From the NCBI GenBank assembly GCA_040384465.1, contig JAZKJF010000008.1:310001-374000 (forward strand): a DNA stretch of 64,000 nt, read 5' to 3'. The notes beneath the pieces were generated by a model. That model was not told the DNA's origin. It searched no databases and saw only the letters and a program-made list of their open reading frames with translations. Shown here piece by piece: positions 61,103 through 64,000 of the stretch; positions within the stretch are counted from its first letter, which is position 1; each line of letters begins with the position of its first letter. A program made the position numbers and the translations under genes. The DNA comes from UBA5078 sp040384465 (GTDB taxonomy: Bacteria; Pseudomonadota; Gammaproteobacteria; Pseudomonadales; Pseudohongiellaceae).

Positions 61103-62872
61103 TCATCCAAAACGTCGACTATTGCTGTTCGGCTCATCACCGAGGCGGAACTGGCCGACTAATTCATTGAGTGACACCAGCAACTCATTCACGTCGCGGT
61201 GATAATTCTGGCACTCTTTGTAGTCATCGGCATTGAGCTTGCCGTCTCCGGCAATCTTGACGCTGCTCTTGGCAATTTCATCAGTCACATCGGACTGCTG
61301 CTTCACGGCAGCGGCGATATCACGATTGCGGTTAGCAATAAGTTCCACCGACTCCAGTACTGAATCAAGCAATTCATTCGCCGAATTCGCCGCACCTACG
61401 CAATCACGCGAGAGACTCACACCGTTGTCCATAGCAGACACAATCTCGGAGGTATTGGCCTGCAGATTCTCAATAATGATGTTGATTTCCTGAGTTGACG
61501 ATTGCGTCTTCTGCGCCAGACTGCGCACTTCATCCGCCACCACAGCAAACCCACGTCCCTGCTCGCCTGCTCTGGCGGCTTCGATCGCCGCATTGAGTGC
61601 CAACAGGTTCGTTTGCTCTGCAATTCCTTTGATCACTTCGAGAACGGAATTCACTTTCTCGTTATGATTGCGCATGTCATGCACTTTCTGCTGAATGGAC
61701 GAAAGCGAACCGGATAGTTTTTCGACGGAAGTGCGGGTCTTGGACACCGCCATGGTAGCCTTCTGGGTCGCGCCATTCGCTTCCGTGGCTGCCTCTACAC
61801 TGGCCTGTGCCCCATCGGCCACATCGGCCAAAGAGGAGGACAGTTCTGTAGTAGAGGACGCCAGCATTTCGGTCTCAGTCAACTGTGCCGCAGAGCGATG
61901 TGCAGTACGTTCGATCATCACCGAGAACTGACCTGACTTCTGCGTCACTTCCTGATTGGTCTCCAGCACCTGTCGAATAATGGTGCTGAGTTTGCCAACG
62001 AAGGTGTTGAAACCCCTGCCGAGTTCGGACAGTTCGTCCTGACCGCTATCACTGAGACGTCGCGACAGATCACCTGACCCCTCGGCAATGTCCTTCATGT
62101 AGTGGTTGGCTTGCTGGAGTGGTTGCGTGATGGATCGGGAGATCATGAGCGCACAGAAACTCAACGCGGCCAGTATCAAGACTATCACCAGTGCAGATTG
62201 CAGAGCCCAGGCAATAAAATCTGCCATCACATCATTCAGGTAGATACCATTGATAATGACCCAACCCCACGGCTCGAAAAGTTCGGAATACACACGTTTC
62301 AGTTCAGCATTGGGGTTCGCCAGCGGGTGATCCACAAAAGTCAGCGAGTGATACCCGAACTCAGCTTCAGTCGCATAGAGGTACTCCGAAAAGCCAGTGT
62401 AGCGATCCCCGGTATACCGCCGAATGATTTCCGGCATGGTGGGAGAGGCGTCACGATAGCCGCTCTGCTCCATACGCTGATCTTGAGAAATCGCCGTTGT
62501 CTGCATGCGCGCCCGCACCTCCTCGTCAGTGCCGGTATAAGCATCTGTCCCAAGGATAGGATGTGCAGCAAGTGTTCCCTGCCGGTGATAGACGAGAATA
62601 TAGTTACGCTCGTCAACCGCAGATTTATTCACCATTTCCCTGCCGAGACGCTTGGCTTCTATCTCGTCAAGTTCTCCAGCCTGCACTTTTTCATAAAGGC
62701 CTTCGAGATAATGGTGTACCGTTTTGACCTGGTTGACACTGCCTTGCTCAAGCTGTTCGATGAACTTGACCCGCGCTTGCAGCAATAACGTGGCACTGAG
62801 CCCGAGTATTGCGACAACACTCAGTATGACAATAATCCAGATTTTTAAACGAATAGTCAGATTCTTTAACAT
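61103..62872 (-). CDS. Methyl-accepting chemotaxis protein with Cache sensor
   Basis: 589 residues. First transmembrane helix about 8-31, a periplasmic single-Cache-like sensor (about 35-195, with RNYILVYHRQGTLAAHP and RYTGFSEYLYA), second helix about 200-222, HAMP (SITQPLQQANHYMKDIAEGS), and a coiled-coil signalling domain with hairpin EQTNLLALNAAIEAARAGEQ. It reports small organic ligands to CheA-CheW. The start at 62872 leads into the first helix. The che genes are elsewhere. It is divergent from the next gene, with 222 bases between. Confidence 0.93.
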   Translation of the reverse strand: MLKNLTIRLKIWIIVILSVVAILGLSATLLLQARVKFIEQLEQGSVNQVKTVHHYLEGLYEKVQAGELDEIEAKRLGREMVNKSAVDERNYILVYHRQGTLAAHPILGTDAYTGTDEEVRARMQTTAISQDQRMEQSGYRDASPTMPEIIRRYTGDRYTGFSEYLYATEAEFGYHSLTFVDHPLANPNAELKRVYSELFEPWGWVIINGIYLNDVMADFIAWALQSALVIVLILAALSFCALMISRSITQPLQQANHYMKDIAEGSGDLSRRLSDSGQDELSELGRGFNTFVGKLSTIIRQVLETNQEVTQKSGQFSVMIERTAHRSAAQLTETEMLASSTTELSSSLADVADGAQASVEAATEANGATQKATMAVSKTRTSVEKLSGSLSSIQQKVHDMRNHNEKVNSVLEVIKGIAEQTNLLALNAAIEAARAGEQGRGFAVVADEVRSLAQKTQSSTQEINIIIENLQANTSEIVSAMDNGVSLSRDCVGAANSANELLDSVLESVELIANRNRDIAAAVKQQSDVTDEIAKSSVKIAGDGKLNADDYKECQNYHRDVNELLVSLNELVGQFRLGDEPNSNSRRFG

Positions 62873-63094
62873 GGGCGTCTCCAGCTGACTTCTTATAATG
62901 GGCAATAAATACTGCGTTAAACTTCAGTATCATGATTAGGTAGCGACCAACTGCTGGAATTCATTAGTCACTGCTGTACACTTTTTTTCCAATCAACCGT
63001 CAGCTTAGCGGATTAAAAGACCACAACTCCTTGAATTAAAAGCAGAAGCAAACTAAGCTCCGAACGTTGACCTTCCCAACCCCGGTATCCGAAC

Positions 63095-64000
63095 GTGCGA
63101 TCCCTGAACCTCTCAAGAATACTCTGCCTGTTTCTGCTGTGTGCCTGCACCGCAGGTGTTGCCCAACCTACAAATGTCCTTGAGGCTGACTCTCCTAAAA
63201 TCAGTCCTTTCACAGAATATTACGAGGATCCTACTGGTCGATTGACAGTGGATGATGTCGTCTCTCCAGAGTTTGATGTCAACTTTATCGACAATGGCAC
63301 CGATGAATTACACTTCGGTCTCACTCGCTCAGTGTACTGGGTACGCTTCAGTATCGACTGGGTTGGGTCAGCACTTGAGAACGGATGGGTATTGGAAGTC
63401 GGTCCACCCAAACATGTTGAAGGTATCGCTCGCGGCGGTTTGGACATCTTCGTATTCGATTCCAATGGTAATCAGGTTGCCACACAGCGCTTCGGCCGCT
63501 ATGACCATCCTCGGGAGCTCAAGACTCTCAGTGGCGGTTTCGCACTGAAACTGAATCCAGAAACAGACCGACGGGTTTACCTGCGGATCGAAACGGCACG
63601 GGACCTCCGTGTCCCTATCACACTGTGGCAGGAAAACGCATTCCGTGACTATGAGGTCAACGCCAATACCGCACTAGGCATCACCTACGGCATCCTGCTG
63701 GCGATGATTGTCTATAATCTGTTCCTCTACGTTTCGATTCGCGAAAGCTCCTATTTTTATTATGTTCTGGCAATCATCAGCCAACTGGCCTTTCTATTCC
63801 TTGACTCTAAACATGCACGCTTCATTAACGATTCTTTATGGATCAACCCTTGGTTGATCAACATGGCCGAGCGGGATATCTACATCCTTCTGGGCATCAC
63901 GACGCTGCAGTTTCACCGCTGTCTGCTGCAGGTCTGGACATACAACCCTGCGCTGGATCGGCTTATCAAAGGGTTGATTCTGATATTCTTCATGGTGCTG
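63095..64000 (+). CDS. 7TMR-DISM membrane sensor protein (partial, runs off right edge)
   Basis: 302 codons, no stop before the edge. It starts at a GTG (63095), the first start codon after an in-frame stop at 63068-63070; VRSLNLSRILCLFLLCACTAG is a signal sequence. A 7TMR-DISMED2-like extracellular domain follows (about 35-180: FGLTRSVYWVRFSIDW, DIFVFDSNGNQVATQRFGRY, RVYLRIETARDLRVPITLW), then the first of seven helices (ALGITYGILLAMIVYNLFLYV). The output domain (kinase, GGDEF or other) lies beyond the edge. Confidence 0.85.
   Translation, partial: MRSLNLSRILCLFLLCACTAGVAQPTNVLEADSPKISPFTEYYEDPTGRLTVDDVVSPEFDVNFIDNGTDELHFGLTRSVYWVRFSIDWVGSALENGWVLEVGPPKHVEGIARGGLDIFVFDSNGNQVATQRFGRYDHPRELKTLSGGFALKLNPETDRRVYLRIETARDLRVPITLWQENAFRDYEVNANTALGITYGILLAMIVYNLFLYVSIRESSYFYYVLAIISQLAFLFLDSKHARFINDSLWINPWLINMAERDIYILLGITTLQFHRCLLQVWTYNPALDRLIKGLILIFFMVL

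Noticed and set aside
1..64000. Search for tRNA/rRNA genes, insertion sequences, prophage, CRISPR arrays and att sites
   Set aside because: No cloverleaf, rRNA-like stretch, transposase or integrase frame, terminal inverted repeats or regularly spaced repeats were seen by reading.

Overview
The window reads as a chromosomal segment of a gammaproteobacterium. The evidence is the block rpsT / proB / obgE / rpmA / rplU / ispB, an enoyl-ACP reductase of the FabV type, a short-form UbiC, an OprF-like OmpA protein, enlarged PstC/PstA permeases, and a bacterioferritin/Bfd pair. Base composition is moderately GC-rich and even. Gene density is high. I see no rRNA, tRNA, transposase, integrase, prophage or CRISPR array. 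The genus cannot be fixed from the sequence alone.

Layout. 1-9300 is housekeeping: a GH17-GT2 glucan synthase fragment, an exported esterase, fabV, rpsT (UUG start), proB, obgE, rpmA, rplU and divergent ispB. 9300-17200 holds a luciferase-like monooxygenase with a DUF4399 protein, a long acyl-CoA ligase, and three co-oriented exported proteins (a zincin-like protein lacking the catalytic Glu, an unknown protein, and a transglutaminase-like TPR lipoprotein). 17300-22800 has ETF-ubiquinone oxidoreductase, a three-gene cupredoxin / DUF3034 / truncated-haemoglobin lipoprotein unit, an unlisted 59-residue zinc-ribbon gene, and a CaiB-type CoA transferase. 22800-37400 has a nitroreductase, serine hydrolase, HtrA protease, membrane-tethered winged-helix regulator, FAD oxidoreductase, an acyl-CoA dehydrogenase / SDR / MDR / aminotransferase row, a tiny Arg/Ala-rich gene, a TPR protein, a second CoA transferase and ubiC.

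37400-57000 is the most striking part. After an ompA-like gene comes a phosphate-starvation island of about 18 kb: a secreted beta-helix-like protein, a TonB-dependent receptor, phoB-phoR, a porin, pstS-pstC-pstA-pstB-phoU, ppk and ppx. PhoB-box-like sequences (7-bp repeats at 11-bp pitch) lie before seven of its promoters. In most, the last repeat is exactly 10 bases from a -10-like hexamer. This places the TonB receptor, its secreted partner and the porin in the same predicted regulon as the Pst transporter and polyphosphate kinase, suggesting phosphate capture from outer membrane to polyphosphate store.

57000-64000 carries bfr-bfd with a Fur-box-like site, a membrane glycosyltransferase, a tandem NTF2-like exported protein, a chemoreceptor, and the start of a 7TMR-DISM sensor that runs off the right edge.
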